Shown: positions 25,724-36,245 of the stretch, in pieces | Layout: each line of letters opens with the position of its first letter | Position numbering within the stretch: position 1 is the stretch's first letter | Assembly (NCBI RefSeq): GCF_026988555.1 | Contig: NZ_JALSLB010000035.1 | Span: 1 to 57,079 of the forward strand | Reading direction: 5' to 3' | DNA length: 57,079 nt | Source of the DNA: Thermococcus sp. | GTDB taxonomy: Archaea; Methanobacteriota_B; Thermococci; Thermococcales; Thermococcaceae | Notes under the pieces: generated by a model | What the model was told of the DNA's origin: nothing | Database searches by the model: none | The model's input: the letters and a program-made list of their open reading frames with translations, nothing else | Position numbers and translations under genes: made by a program

Positions 25724-26764
25724 CTAGATCACACCTGTGATGCGGACCGCTTTCTCAGCAGCTTCACGTGTTATGCCCTCCTTCCCAAGTATGGTGTACC
25801 TCTCGGGTCGTATCCTGTGGGCAAGCGTGAGAGCCTCGATTATATACTCCGGCTCGATCCCAAGCTCGTATGCATTAGTAGGTGCCCCCACCTTCTTTAA
25901 GGTTTCCCTAATACGCTCCCATTTCAGACCGTGGAGATAAGCCATGATGATGGTCCCGACCCCACACTGTTCCCCGTGAAGGGCCGGCTTCGGGACTATG
26001 GCATCGAGCGCGTGGCTGAAGAGGTGCTCCGCGCCGCTTGCAGGTCTCGATGAGCCAGCTATGCTCATGGCAACGCCGCTGGAGATGAGCCCCTTAACAA
26101 CCTTCCTCACGCTCTCCTCGTTGCCGAGTCTGATTATATCAGCGTTCTTCATGACCATCTTGGCGCTCATCAGACTCAGCGAGGCCGCGTACTCGCTGTA
26201 GTACTCGCCCTTAATGCGGTGGGCAAGCTGCCAGTCCTTCACCGCCGTCAGGTTGCTTATCATGTCGCCAACACCAGCGGCTAGGTAGCGGTAGGGGGCC
26301 GTTTTAATGACGTTAACATCCGCAATGACAGCTATCGGGGGAAGGGCCTTAATGGAGGTTTTTGCCCCCATATCTCGTATGGATGCGTTGGCGCTCGCTA
26401 TGCCGTCGTGGGAGGCCGTCGTTGGAAAGCTGATGAAGGGCACTCCAAGGCGGTACGAGGCGAGCTTGGCGACGTCTATTATGCTACCCCCTCCCACAGC
26501 AACAAGCCATTCCGCTCCAATCTCCCCCGCGACCTCAATCGTCATCTCAACCTCCTTCATCGTAGCACCGCTGACCACCAGGGATGCAACCTCAAAGGAC
26601 TCCCCCAGATGATCCTCAACATCGTTTCCGGCTATTTTCTTGGTTTTGGGGCCGTATATAACCAGTACCTCCCTCCCTAGGTTCAGTCTCCTGGCAACAC
26701 TAGGAACCTCACCTTTGAGGTTCTCACCGAGCAGTACCTCCCTTGGGAGCTGCATTAAGTGCAT
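25724..26764 (-). CDS. egsA: sn-glycerol-1-phosphate dehydrogenase
   Basis: This 346-residue NAD(P)-dependent enzyme reduces dihydroxyacetone phosphate to sn-glycerol-1-phosphate, which sets the stereochemistry of archaeal lipids. The nucleotide loop is [11 protein letters not shown], and zinc-site residues lie in SAGVGDM-type (here [10 protein letters not shown]), [12 protein letters not shown] and [19 protein letters not shown] from ATG 26764 is preferred, with GGTGAT before it; ATG 26770 and 26755 are alternatives. The open frame runs far upstream but without family similarity. GGGP synthase, the next enzyme, is at 13226-13987. Confidence 0.95.
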   Translation of the reverse strand: MHLMQLPREVLLGENLKGEVPSVARRLNLGREVLVIYGPKTKKIAGNDVEDHLGESFEVASLVVSGATMKEVEMTIEVAGEIGAEWLVAVGGGSIIDVAKLASYRLGVPFISFPTTASHDGIASANASIRDMGAKTSIKALPPIAVIADVNVIKTAPYRYLAAGVGDMISNLTAVKDWQLAHRIKGEYYSEYAASLSLMSAKMVMKNADIIRLGNEESVRKVVKGLISSGVAMSIAGSSRPASGAEHLFSHALDAIVPKPALHGEQCGVGTIIMAYLHGLKWERIRETLKKVGAPTNAYELGIEPEYIIEALTLAHRIRPERYTILGKEGITREAAEKAVRITGVI

Positions 26765-26836
26765 CAACATCACCGTCCAATAGGTGTTATCAGGAAAAGC
26801 TTTAAGACTATCGGAACAACGGTCTATGGTGGTCAA

Positions 26837-27655
26837 ATGAGTCTCTCGGAGTTTTTTTATCACTACTTCGTCGAGCCGATAAAGATGAACGAGGGCTATA
26901 ACGTGGTCAACACAACAGTATACGCAGTGATACTTGGAATCGCGGTTATTCTGCTGTACAAATTTCTGAAGAGGCTCGGAATACGTGTCGACGATAGGTT
27001 TTTCAAAGCCCTGATCCCCTACATCTTTTTGGGCCCCCTGATGCGGTCCATGACGGACAGAGGTATCTATCCGAGGACGTACCTGACGGTGAGCCCCGGC
27101 GGTTACTTTGTTATTGCGGCCTTTGCTATAGCCTCCCTCTACGTCGTCTGGAGACACGTGGGACCCAGGGAAAAGTTTTACTCCATATACCACGATTTTG
27201 GTTGGATACTGGTCGGGGGCAACCTTTTCGTGCTACTGATAAACATAGATAAAATAGACTTTCACTGGATGGTTCTGGGGTACTTCATTCCGATACTGCT
27301 CGCTGCGGAGGCCTTCATCTGGCTCCTAACAAAAAAGTCCGGACTGATACGGAACAACAGGTTACTGTTCTACACTCACTTTTACGACGCTACGACGACC
27401 TTTGTTGGACTCCAGTTCTTCGGATACTGGGAGCAGCACGTCCTGGCCAGGAGAATGATAGGCCTCCTAGGCACACCGGCCGCCATGTACGTTGAAAAGC
27501 TTATGATACTGCTCCCAATAGTCTGGCTCCTGGAAAAATACTCCGAGGAGGAGGATGAGGAGCTGATTAACTTCATCAAACTTGCCATATTCATCCTCGG
27601 CTTCGGCCCAGGGACGAGAAATCTCCTCATAATGCTCATGGGGGTGGGAACATGA
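26837..27655 (+). CDS. DUF63 family membrane protein
   Basis: This is a 272-residue integral membrane protein with about seven hydrophobic helices. Conserved polar residues between helices (LGPLMRSMTDRGIYP, FYTHFYDATTTFVG, LGFGPGTRNLL) fit the archaeal DUF63 family. The function is unknown; the polar motifs inside the membrane plane suggest catalysis or transport. ATG 26837 follows GGTGGTC. It overlaps the FBPase/IMPase start by ATGA. Confidence 0.85.
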   Translation: MSLSEFFYHYFVEPIKMNEGYNVVNTTVYAVILGIAVILLYKFLKRLGIRVDDRFFKALIPYIFLGPLMRSMTDRGIYPRTYLTVSPGGYFVIAAFAIASLYVVWRHVGPREKFYSIYHDFGWILVGGNLFVLLINIDKIDFHWMVLGYFIPILLAAEAFIWLLTKKSGLIRNNRLLFYTHFYDATTTFVGLQFFGYWEQHVLARRMIGLLGTPAAMYVEKLMILLPIVWLLEKYSEEEDEELINFIKLAIFILGFGPGTRNLLIMLMGVGT

Positions 27656-28428
27656 ATGGAGAGTTTGAATGGAACGAGATAGCGTTTGATGTGGCCAAAG
27701 ACGTTGAAAAGGTGGTAATGCCAATATTCGGAACACCTAAGGCGGGGGAGAACATAGGAAAGAACGTGAGCGGTGACGTCACAAAGTACGTCGATAAGGT
27801 GGCCGAGAACCTCGTTATAGAGAGGCTCAAACCGCTGGGCATCAACATCGTCAGTGAGGAAATAGGGAATATCGATGTGGGAAGTGATTACACCGCAGTA
27901 ATCGACCCAATAGATGGTTCGTACAACTTCGCCGCGGGGATACCCATCTTCGCCTTCAGCCTTGCGGTATTTAAGAGAACGGTGCCAGTTTACGGGGCGA
28001 TATACGAGTTCGTCACAGGGAACTTCTACGAGGGCATCCTCGGGAAGGGGGCCTTCATGAACGGGAGACCCATCCACGTTAAAAAAGCGGAGCGTGGAAA
28101 AGAGGCCATCAGCTTCTACACGCGCGGAAGGTGCACCGAACTAATAAAGAAGGTCAAAAGGGTCCGTGTTCTCGGAGCAATAGCCGTCGAGCTTACCTAC
28201 CTGGCGAAGGGTGCCCTCGACGGTGTGCTTGACATAAGGAACTATGTGAGAACCACGGACATAGCGGCGGGGGTAGTGATAGCAAAGGAAGCCGGTGCCA
28301 TAATCACGGACGAAAAGGGAGAGGAGCTAAGGCTGAGCCTCAACGCAACGGATCAGACCAACATAGTAGCGGTCAACGACGGCCGTCTGCTGGACCTGAT
28401 ACTGCTGGAGATCGGACGGGGTGAGTGA
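27652..28428 (+). CDS. Bifunctional fructose-1,6-bisphosphatase / inositol monophosphatase
   Basis: This 258-residue Mg2+-dependent, Li+-sensitive-type phosphatase belongs to the archaeal FBPase class IV/IMPase family. The signature DPIDGSYNF is at residues 85-93, with the upstream EE pair (SEEIG) and the C-terminal RTTDIAAGVVIAKEAG holding metal ligands. In Thermococcales it may serve gluconeogenesis or inositol-phosphate solute synthesis; the true FBPase of gluconeogenesis is usually a different (type V) enzyme. It is coupled to the DUF63 gene by ATGA and to the rhomboid gene by overlap or near-overlap. Confidence 0.94.
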   Translation: MNGEFEWNEIAFDVAKDVEKVVMPIFGTPKAGENIGKNVSGDVTKYVDKVAENLVIERLKPLGINIVSEEIGNIDVGSDYTAVIDPIDGSYNFAAGIPIFAFSLAVFKRTVPVYGAIYEFVTGNFYEGILGKGAFMNGRPIHVKKAERGKEAISFYTRGRCTELIKKVKRVRVLGAIAVELTYLAKGALDGVLDIRNYVRTTDIAAGVVIAKEAGAIITDEKGEELRLSLNATDQTNIVAVNDGRLLDLILLEIGRGE

Positions 28429-28429
28429 G

Positions 28430-29032
28430 TTGAATGGTAGAAGGTACGGCGAGATAACCGAGGTGCTCGTGGCAATTAACGTGGCCGTTTACCTCATCGA
28501 GGTCATTCTAAGCCGAAGCTTCATCAGTATAAATCTCAACGTCCTGAGCCTTCTGGGTCAGTGGAACTACGCCGTTCTGTACCTCGGTAGGTGGTGGCAG
28601 CTCCTCACGGCGATGTTCGTTCACGTTGGAATACTTCACATCGCCTTCAACATGTACTTCCTGCTCATCATAGGGTCCCAGTTCGAACGGCTCTTCGGAG
28701 GTAAATGGCTCGTTGGCACCTACCTGGTATCGGGCCTGGTAGGAAACCTGCTGACGCTCCTCATATTCCCTCCGAACAGTCTGAGCGCAGGGGCAAGCGG
28801 TGCCATATTCGGAATCGCCGGAGCAGTTATAATAGCATCGGGCATAATAGGGGGCAACATGCAGGCCGCACTAATAAACGCTTTCTTTCTCTTCCTGATA
28901 AACAGCATTCTGCCCGGGGTCAACGTCTACGCCCACCTCGGGGGACTGTTGGCCGGTATAGCCATAGGTTACTGGAAGGGAACCGAGCTCAAGAGGAGGC
29001 TTTACCTGGACCCGTACATCGGGGCATGGTAG
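28430..29032 (+). CDS. Rhomboid intramembrane serine protease
   Basis: This is a 200-residue protein of six membrane helices. The catalytic Ser123 is in GASGAIFG and His169 in YAHLGGLLAG; the helix-2 motif HIAFNMYFL also fits. Rhomboids cut transmembrane substrates, and the substrate here is unknown. The start is TTG 28430 with GGTGAG before it, or GTG 28421 overlapping the previous stop. The C-terminus ends just before the tRNA-Met promoter. Confidence 0.93.
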   Translation: MNGRRYGEITEVLVAINVAVYLIEVILSRSFISINLNVLSLLGQWNYAVLYLGRWWQLLTAMFVHVGILHIAFNMYFLLIIGSQFERLFGGKWLVGTYLVSGLVGNLLTLLIFPPNSLSAGASGAIFGIAGAVIIASGIIGGNMQAALINAFFLFLINSILPGVNVYAHLGGLLAGIAIGYWKGTELKRRLYLDPYIGAW

Positions 29033-29083
29033 CGAAAGATTTAAAAATGGGCCCCTGGAGGTATAAGCGGGCGCTTTGAGGAT

Positions 29084-29191
29084 GCCGGGGTAGCTCAGCC
29101 TGGTCAGAGCGCTCGGCTCATAGGGCTGCTCTCCCTCGGGAGAGCCTGGGAAACCGAGAGGTCCGGGGTTCAAAGCCCCGCCCCGGCACCA
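29084..29191 (+). tRNA. tRNA-Met (CAU), elongator, with intron
   Basis: The acceptor GCCGGGG pairs with CCCCGGC, with discriminator A and encoded CCA (29189-29191). The anticodon stem is CTCGG/CCGAG and the anticodon CAT is at 29119-29121. A 30-base intron (about 29123-29152) sits after position 37, the usual archaeal site, and contains the hairpin GCTCTCC-CTCG-GGAGAGC. The acceptor is that of the elongator rather than the initiator. A TATA-like TTTAAAAATGG lies about 40 bases upstream. Confidence 0.95.
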
Positions 29192-29310
29192 TTACAGCCT
29201 TTTCTGACTAAAACAAGTGCCTACGGAGGTGTTGGCTTGTTGAAGTCACGATTTTGAATGGGTCTTTCCTGCGAGACAGGTTTATATCCAAGGAGAACCA
29301 ATTGGAGATT

Positions 29311-30450
29311 ATGAGAAGGGAAGGATTCGCGCTTGTGATTGCGTTAATGGTTCTGGCGGCGGGCTGTCTAGTCGGGGTTCCAAACACGGGCACGGGCGGC
29401 CTCCAGTCATCCCCTACGTCCGAAACTTCGACGCCAGCGACCTGGATGAATCCATTCGTTCACGTCGACAACCTGACGGTTCGCCTGCCATCGGAGGACG
29501 CCCGCCTCAACTGCACGACCCCCCTCTGGAGGTACATTCTAAAAGACGCTGCCTCCTGCATGCTCTCAGAACGGGAGCTCAACGTCATTAAACCCCTGGG
29601 AACGGCACTCAAAGGGCGCAACATCGAGGAGAGTGTGTGGAACGTCCTCGAATGGGAGGGAAAGAATTTGCACTACAACTGGACGAAGGCAAATGAAACG
29701 CCATCCTATATCGAAGTTCGTTCAAATGGAAGGAATGAAGTCGTCTCAGGTGGCGGGAGCGAACTTCAAACCCCATACGAGACCATAAAGAGAGGAGCGG
29801 GCATCTGCACAGATTACACACTTCTCACGGACGCCCTCTTACTGAGCATGGGGTATTCCCCTGTGTACATGATGGAGCCCAACCTGAGTAAGAGCGCCCA
29901 CTCCACGGCGGTGATCAGGGTTGAAGGATGGTACTTCGTGCTTGACCAGCACCTTCCACCCATGGACCTAGATGCTTACTACGGCCACTGGAGGAAGATA
30001 GGTGACCGCATAGTCAACGCGACGCTTTACGAGATAAGTACCGGTGAGAATCGGGCATCGGTTAAACGTATCGGTTTCCTGAACGACACGGACTTTCTCA
30101 AGCAGGCGTACGTCATGGATGAACACGATGCACTGGGGCTCGCAACCGGGATGGAGGAGGTACTCTCAAAGGAGTTCAACATCACTGTAGACCGGCGACT
30201 TTCTACGGGTCAAAACGGAGTGATCCCTCAGGGATACAACTCGCTCAGTGCCTGGAGCATAACGTTCGAGGAGATCGCCGCCCTCTACAATCCTGCTTTC
30301 TACAGTGAATACGTTAACTGGCTGCTCAGAAGGGTACTCGCCCACCAGGGAATTGCGGAGGGCATTCGCCGCGCCAAGGCCATCTGGATTGATGTAAAAA
30401 ATGAGGGTGGGAACCTTAAGGTGATTATATACGTGGGGGAGGGTCAGTAG
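29311..30450 (+). CDS. Transglutaminase-like lipoprotein
   Basis: This 379-residue protein is inferred to be secreted and lipid-anchored. A signal segment ends in the lipobox LAAGC with Cys19, then a Ser/Thr-rich linker follows (about 30-50). A transglutaminase-like fold carries the triad Cys166 (GAGICTDYT), His197 (AHSTAV) and Asp212 (VLDQHLPP). Such proteins act as proteases or amide-bond enzymes outside the cell; the substrate is unknown. ATG 29311 is about 26 bases from the TATA box (TTTATATCC), so the leader is short or absent. Its 3' end overlaps the convergent helicase gene by 7 bases. Confidence 0.85.
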   Translation: MRREGFALVIALMVLAAGCLVGVPNTGTGGLQSSPTSETSTPATWMNPFVHVDNLTVRLPSEDARLNCTTPLWRYILKDAASCMLSERELNVIKPLGTALKGRNIEESVWNVLEWEGKNLHYNWTKANETPSYIEVRSNGRNEVVSGGGSELQTPYETIKRGAGICTDYTLLTDALLLSMGYSPVYMMEPNLSKSAHSTAVIRVEGWYFVLDQHLPPMDLDAYYGHWRKIGDRIVNATLYEISTGENRASVKRIGFLNDTDFLKQAYVMDEHDALGLATGMEEVLSKEFNITVDRRLSTGQNGVIPQGYNSLSAWSITFEEIAALYNPAFYSEYVNWLLRRVLAHQGIAEGIRRAKAIWIDVKNEGGNLKVIIYVGEGQ

Positions 30451-31652
30451 CGCCCTCTCCTTCTGCCCCTACCGTAGCTTCTCTGTCTTCCGTAGGAATG
30501 GCTTTCCCTGCCCCCTATGTAATCATCGCGGTACTCCCTCGGTATATCCTCACTAAGCTCGGATTTTTCAATCTCAACCCCCGCCACCTGAGCTATGTAG
30601 CGGAGCCGTCTAAACTCCCCAGGCATTATGAAAGTAACGGCCCGTCCCTTTTTGCCCATTCTTCCGGTTCTACCAATCCTGTGAACGTAGTCTTCGGCAT
30701 TCATGGGAAGGGAGTAGTTAACAACGTGGGTGACGTCCCGGATGTCGAGCCCCCTAGCGGCGACGTCGGTGGCTACGAGAACATTGGTTCGTCCGTTTCT
30801 AAAGCGCAGAAGGGCTGATTCCCTGGCACGCTGGGTCATATCTCCGTTTAGGGCTTCCGCGTTGTAGCCGGCCCTCCTGAGCTTTTCACTCAGTTCCCGG
30901 GTTTCCCGCTTCGTCTGGCAGAAGACTATCCCGTGGAAATCGTCCGCTAGCAGCTTTTTAAGAACGGAGAGTTTCCTGGCCGGAACAACCTCCACGTACT
31001 CCTGTTCGACCTCTCCCGGAACGAGCTCGTCCTCGCTGACCTTTATAAGCTCGTAGTTCCGCATGTACCTTCCCGCAAGCCTCAGTATCTCCCTCGGCAT
31101 AGTCGCGGAAAACATGAGAACACGCTTCTCCCTCGGTGTCTCCCTAAATATTGCCTCTATATCGTCCACGAAACCCATGTCCAGCATTCTGTCGGCCTCG
31201 TCCAAGATGAAGAACTTCACGCGTCTGAGATTGATGGTGCCGCGCCTGACATGATCCAGGACCCTGCCGGGGGTACCTACGACCACATGGACTCCCCTGT
31301 TGAGGGCTCTGATCTGCGGCCCTATCGGCTGACCTCCGTAAACCGCATAGATGTAAACGCGCCTCTTTCCCCTGAGGCTCTTCGTCTCGTCGGCGACCTG
31401 CAGGGCGAGTTCCCTCGTTGGAGTGAGTATTATGGCCTGCACACTCTTTTCCTCCTCGTCTATGGCCTCCAGGATCGGGAGTGCAAAAGCTGCGGTCTTG
31501 CCGGTTCCTGTCTGGGACTGGCCGATTATGTCTTTGTCCCCTTCAAGAAGACGTGGTATGACCTCCCTCTGGATGTCGGTAGGCCTTGAGAAACCTTTAC
31601 GTCTAACGGCCAGTAGAGTGGCCTCAGATAAACCCAAGTTTTCAAAACTCAT
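30444..31652 (-). CDS. deaD: DEAD-box RNA helicase
   Basis: This 402-residue ATP-dependent RNA helicase has the Q motif (GFSRPTDIQREV), motif I SQTGTGKTAAF, PTRELALQ, TPGRVLDH, DEAD, SAT, and motif VI HRIGRTGRMGK. An arginine-glycine-rich tail of about 25 residues ends the protein, fitting RNA binding. It resembles the cold-inducible Thermococcus DeaD. The predicted TATA box overlaps the 3' end of the tRNA-Lys gene (about 31733-31740), giving a leader of about 56 bases that could carry cold regulation. Confidence 0.95.
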   Translation of the reverse strand: MSFENLGLSEATLLAVRRKGFSRPTDIQREVIPRLLEGDKDIIGQSQTGTGKTAAFALPILEAIDEEEKSVQAIILTPTRELALQVADETKSLRGKRRVYIYAVYGGQPIGPQIRALNRGVHVVVGTPGRVLDHVRRGTINLRRVKFFILDEADRMLDMGFVDDIEAIFRETPREKRVLMFSATMPREILRLAGRYMRNYELIKVSEDELVPGEVEQEYVEVVPARKLSVLKKLLADDFHGIVFCQTKRETRELSEKLRRAGYNAEALNGDMTQRARESALLRFRNGRTNVLVATDVAARGLDIRDVTHVVNYSLPMNAEDYVHRIGRTGRMGKKGRAVTFIMPGEFRRLRYIAQVAGVEIEKSELSEDIPREYRDDYIGGRESHSYGRQRSYGRGRRRGRY

Positions 31653-31738
31653 TTTCTTTAACTCCTCTTTTGGTAATCAGATACTACAACGCGCTCCTTC
31701 AAGACCTCGAACGCGTCGAGAAGAACCGCGAACTTAAA

Positions 31739-31816
31739 TGGCGGGCCGAGGGGGATTCGAACCCCCGACCACGGGATTAAGAGTCCCGCGCTCTAACCAT
31801 GCTGAGCTACCGGCCC
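31739..31816 (-). tRNA. tRNA-Lys (CUU)
   Basis: Read on the minus strand, acceptor GGGCCGG pairs with TCGGCCC, followed by discriminator G and encoded CCA (TGG at 31739-31741 on the plus strand). The anticodon stem is CGGGA/TCCCG with loop CTCTTAA, giving anticodon CTT. The T arm is GGGGG-TTCGAAT-CCCCC. There is no intron. A TATA box CTTATAAAG lies near 31850. Confidence 0.97.
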
Positions 31817-31861
31817 TTAACCAGTAGGGATAGAGACGAGAGCACTTTATAAGTTTTTCGG

Positions 31862-31887
31862 TTCAGTGTATCCCCCTGTACACTGAA
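31862..31887. repeat. Perfect inverted repeat between divergent tRNA genes
   Basis: TTCAGTGTA (31862-31870) and TACACTGAA (31879-31887) are exact reverse complements separated by TCCCCCTG. The element lies between the tRNA-Lys TATA (near 31850) and the tRNA-Leu TATA (31911-31918). It could be a regulator site or a small hairpin. Confidence 0.6.
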
Positions 31888-31948
31888 GGGGCGGGGAGAA
31901 AAAGGGGAAAAATTTATAAAGGCTCCTCAACCCTTATATCTTGGCAAC

Positions 31949-32036
31949 GCGGGGGTTGCCGAGCCTGGTCAAAGGCGCAGGATTGAGGGTCCTGTCCCGC
32001 AGGGGTTCCGGGGTTCAAATCCCCGCCCCCGCACCA
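31949..32036 (+). tRNA. tRNA-Leu (GAG)
   Basis: The acceptor GCGGGGG pairs with CCCCCGC, with discriminator A and encoded CCA (32034-32036). The anticodon stem CAGGA/TCCTG has loop TTGAGGG and anticodon GAG at 31985-31987. A long variable arm (CCCGCAGGGGTT region) marks it as class II. There is no intron. TTTATAAA at 31913-31920 is the TATA box. Confidence 0.96.
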
Positions 32037-32038
32037 TT

Positions 32039-32134
32039 CAGCAAACTTTTCTGGAGAAATGTTCAATGGAAGTTTCCAACAGTTTTAGATGAGATGATGC
32101 GCTGTGTATCCCACCAAGAAGTTCCATTTTGCTG
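32039..32134. repeat. Nested inverted repeats after tRNA-Leu
   Basis: CAGCAAA (32039-32045) and AATGGAA (32065-32071) are complementary to the contiguous TTCCATTTTGCTG (32122-32134). The resulting stem would have a 19-base bulge on one side and about 50 bases inside. It fills the gap between tRNA-Leu and the convergent XPD-like gene, in which no gene is seen. Confidence 0.4.
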
Positions 32135-32173
32135 GTAACTATGGGGGAGAAGAATGTTTAAAAATGGTACCCT

Positions 32174-34078
32174 CTAACTCCAGAACCTCCGCAGGTACAG
32201 GCGCATCCTAGCAAGGTCAACGGGTCTCACACTCTCAGCCAGCCAGTTGGGAAGATCTTTTTTTATGGAACTCCACAGAAGGCGCCTGTCGAGGACAATT
32301 ATGGATCCCCTCTCCTCGGATGAGCGGTGAACCCTACCTGCGGTCTGGACCAGCTTCCTGTGGGCGGGCAGGAAATAGCCGTAATAACGCCCATTTCCAG
32401 GGAACTTTCTTTCAAAATACCGTATCTGGGCCTGCACCCTCGGAGTTGGGCGAGCGTAGGGTATCCCAACCAGCACCACCCCGTTCATCTCATCACCTGA
32501 GTAGTCCTGCCCCTCGCTGTTCCTTCCGCCCATGACACCGAGGAGAACCGCTCCGTTCCTCCGCGAGTACGCCTTGAACTTCGCGACCAGAACGTCGTTT
32601 TCCCTCGACGATGCTCCCTGCTTCTCCACGAGTAGAGGCTTTCCAGTCCCTTCGATTTTGACGTCTAGGTTGGCCGAGAGGAGCCCCTGCATAACCTCGT
32701 ATGAGGCTGTGAAAACCCCCACGTTCTTCGGTATGAGCCTCACCGCCTCCACGATGTAGTCAACCATCCGTCTGTAGGCCTCAAGGGAGCGCTCCTCCCC
32801 CCTGCTGGAAACGTCCTTGGCAACGAGCACCTGAACGTTTTCCCTCCTCACTATGCGCGGAAACTTCTTGAGCCGGGCGTTCTCGATGCCCATAACGTCG
32901 CGGAAGGCCTCAAGAGGGGTAAGCGTTCCGGAGGTGAAGATGGCTGCCTGGACGTCACGGATGAACTCAAGTGCCTTGGATGGGTCAAGGGCCACCAGCT
33001 CAAGGCTCAGCCCCTTATCCCGGCTCATCAAGAACAGGTAGTCTTCCCGGCCCGCCAGGGCCAGCCAGTTCAGCAGGAATTCCCCAACGCGTCCTAAATA
33101 GCTCCGAGGGGGCTTCCCTTTCTCTATACGGTCCTCCCTAATGGAATCGCCGACTTCCACCATCTCGTTCAGGAAGCGGATCAGATGGCGACCATCAACA
33201 CCGAGCACCTGAACAACGTGTGCAAAAACGGCCTCCGGCAGGATGGGGATCTCATGAACCTCCCTGTCCCTCAGCTTCTCGTCGTACAGCAACTCAAGAC
33301 CCCTGCCGAATATGCCCAGGAAGTTGGATATCTCGTGCTCGTTGTACTCGTCCCCCTCCTTGATGGCCCTGTTCACTGTGTGAATACTTATCCTATCGCT
33401 CAGAGCGGATATGGCCTGATCAGGGAGGTTGTGGGCCTCATCGAATACCACTATGAGGTCGGAGTAATCCAGGTCCAAGTAGGTCATGAAGTTATCCCGT
33501 ATGGATGGGTTGAGCATGTAGAGGTAGCTGGCCACTATCACGTTGGAGTTGTACGCGACCTGTCGGGTTAGGTCGTAGGGACACAGCTCCAGCGTCTCAG
33601 CGTAGTCCAGTATCTCGGTGGGGTGACTGGGCTCACGCAGGAAAAACTTGGTAACCTCCTCAAACTCAGTCTTTTTCTTCTTCTCGTTCTCGTAGAATGG
33701 GCACTTACCCATCTTCCGCAGGTTTTTGCATACCACCATGGCGGTGTAGGCGTCGGTGGTGAACTCCTTGAGGTAGGTGTGAAGGCACAGTTCCTTTCTG
33801 CTCCTCATCTCAACCCCACTAACGGGACTTTTCCCGTTTATGCGCTTGAGCTCCTCTATGACCCGGTCCATCTGCCGGTGCGTTCTCGCGAGGTACAGCA
33901 CCTTGTAACCAAAACTGACCGCATGAGGTAGAATTCCGGCCAGAACACTTATAGTCTTTCCAAAACCGGTGGGGGCTTCGATTATAGCGTTCTCTCCGTT
34001 CTTAACGACCCGGGAGACGATTTCAATGAACTCCTTCTGATTCGGACGAAGCTTCTCGTACGGGAAGTACTCGCTCAT
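32174..34078 (-). CDS. XPD/Rad3-like DNA helicase with FeS cluster
   Basis: This is a 634-residue SF2 helicase. Motif I is EAPTGFGKT near residue 36. Four FeS-type cysteines follow (ELCLH, VVCKNL, KCPFY, ELCPYD), then DEAH (VFDEAHNLP), SGTLTP and motif VI (QTAGRVHRSSEERG). It unwinds DNA 5' to 3' and takes part in repair. The long upstream extension of the frame has no similarity; MSEYFPYEKLRPNQ from ATG 34078 is the family start. A TTAAAAG box about 27 bases before suggests a leaderless mRNA. Confidence 0.95.
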   Translation of the reverse strand: MSEYFPYEKLRPNQKEFIEIVSRVVKNGENAIIEAPTGFGKTISVLAGILPHAVSFGYKVLYLARTHRQMDRVIEELKRINGKSPVSGVEMRSRKELCLHTYLKEFTTDAYTAMVVCKNLRKMGKCPFYENEKKKKTEFEEVTKFFLREPSHPTEILDYAETLELCPYDLTRQVAYNSNVIVASYLYMLNPSIRDNFMTYLDLDYSDLIVVFDEAHNLPDQAISALSDRISIHTVNRAIKEGDEYNEHEISNFLGIFGRGLELLYDEKLRDREVHEIPILPEAVFAHVVQVLGVDGRHLIRFLNEMVEVGDSIREDRIEKGKPPRSYLGRVGEFLLNWLALAGREDYLFLMSRDKGLSLELVALDPSKALEFIRDVQAAIFTSGTLTPLEAFRDVMGIENARLKKFPRIVRRENVQVLVAKDVSSRGEERSLEAYRRMVDYIVEAVRLIPKNVGVFTASYEVMQGLLSANLDVKIEGTGKPLLVEKQGASSRENDVLVAKFKAYSRRNGAVLLGVMGGRNSEGQDYSGDEMNGVVLVGIPYARPTPRVQAQIRYFERKFPGNGRYYGYFLPAHRKLVQTAGRVHRSSEERGSIIVLDRRLLWSSIKKDLPNWLAESVRPVDLARMRLYLRRFWS

Positions 34079-34126
34079 GGGAAAGAGTTTTAACGGCTCA
34101 CTTTTAACCTTTCCCCAGGTGGGATC

Positions 34127-34423
34127 ATGGATGAGAGGACAATAAAGACGATAGAATACAGTGCCGAGGCCCTGCTGATCGCGTGGTTTGCGTACATGTT
34201 CTTCTACCAGAACTACATCCTCCACACATGGCATAGGGGGCTTCCTCTGCCCAGCAAGCTTCCCTTCCTCCTGCTTGGGGTGCTGTCCGGGGCGATCTTC
34301 TTCTGGTATGAATACAGGAAGATGGAGGGGGAGCTGGTCGTTAGAAAGGCGGAGAACATTATTCCTCCAGAGGAAACCGGAGATGTCCGGGAAACACCCG
34401 TTAAGGAGCAGGAAAAAAACTGA
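34127..34423 (+). CDS. Small membrane protein, two helices
   Basis: This 98-residue protein has two hydrophobic segments (about residues 13-29 and 45-61), the second followed by EYRKMEGEL and an acidic soluble tail. No family is recognised. ATG 34127 follows GGTGGGATC; a TTTTAAC box at about 34088 fits. It is divergent from the XPD-like helicase and convergent with the TET peptidase gene. Confidence 0.7.
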   Translation: MDERTIKTIEYSAEALLIAWFAYMFFYQNYILHTWHRGLPLPSKLPFLLLGVLSGAIFFWYEYRKMEGELVVRKAENIIPPEETGDVRETPVKEQEKN

Positions 34424-34475
34424 CCAGCCGCAAGGGAATAACCAGAGTAAAGTGGAGCATAAAATACAAAAAAGA

Positions 34476-36186
<1,711 letters not shown>

Positions 36187-36245
36187 CGAATCACCATTTA
36201 AAGTGGACCCTAAACTTAAAAACACCTTTCGGTTTAACATTGATC

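Noticed and set aside
25724-25745. ATCAC-ACCT-GTGAT as a glycolytic regulator site
   Set aside because: The spacing is 4 instead of 5 bases and it lies inside the last codons of the G1P dehydrogenase gene, not in a promoter position of a glycolytic gene.
26765-27193. 143-codon N-terminal extension of the G1P dehydrogenase
   Set aside because: It lies antisense to the DUF63 gene and lacks similarity; the normal length is reached from ATG 26764.
31941-32138. A 65-codon open frame across tRNA-Leu
   Set aside because: It covers a complete tRNA gene and has no family similarity.
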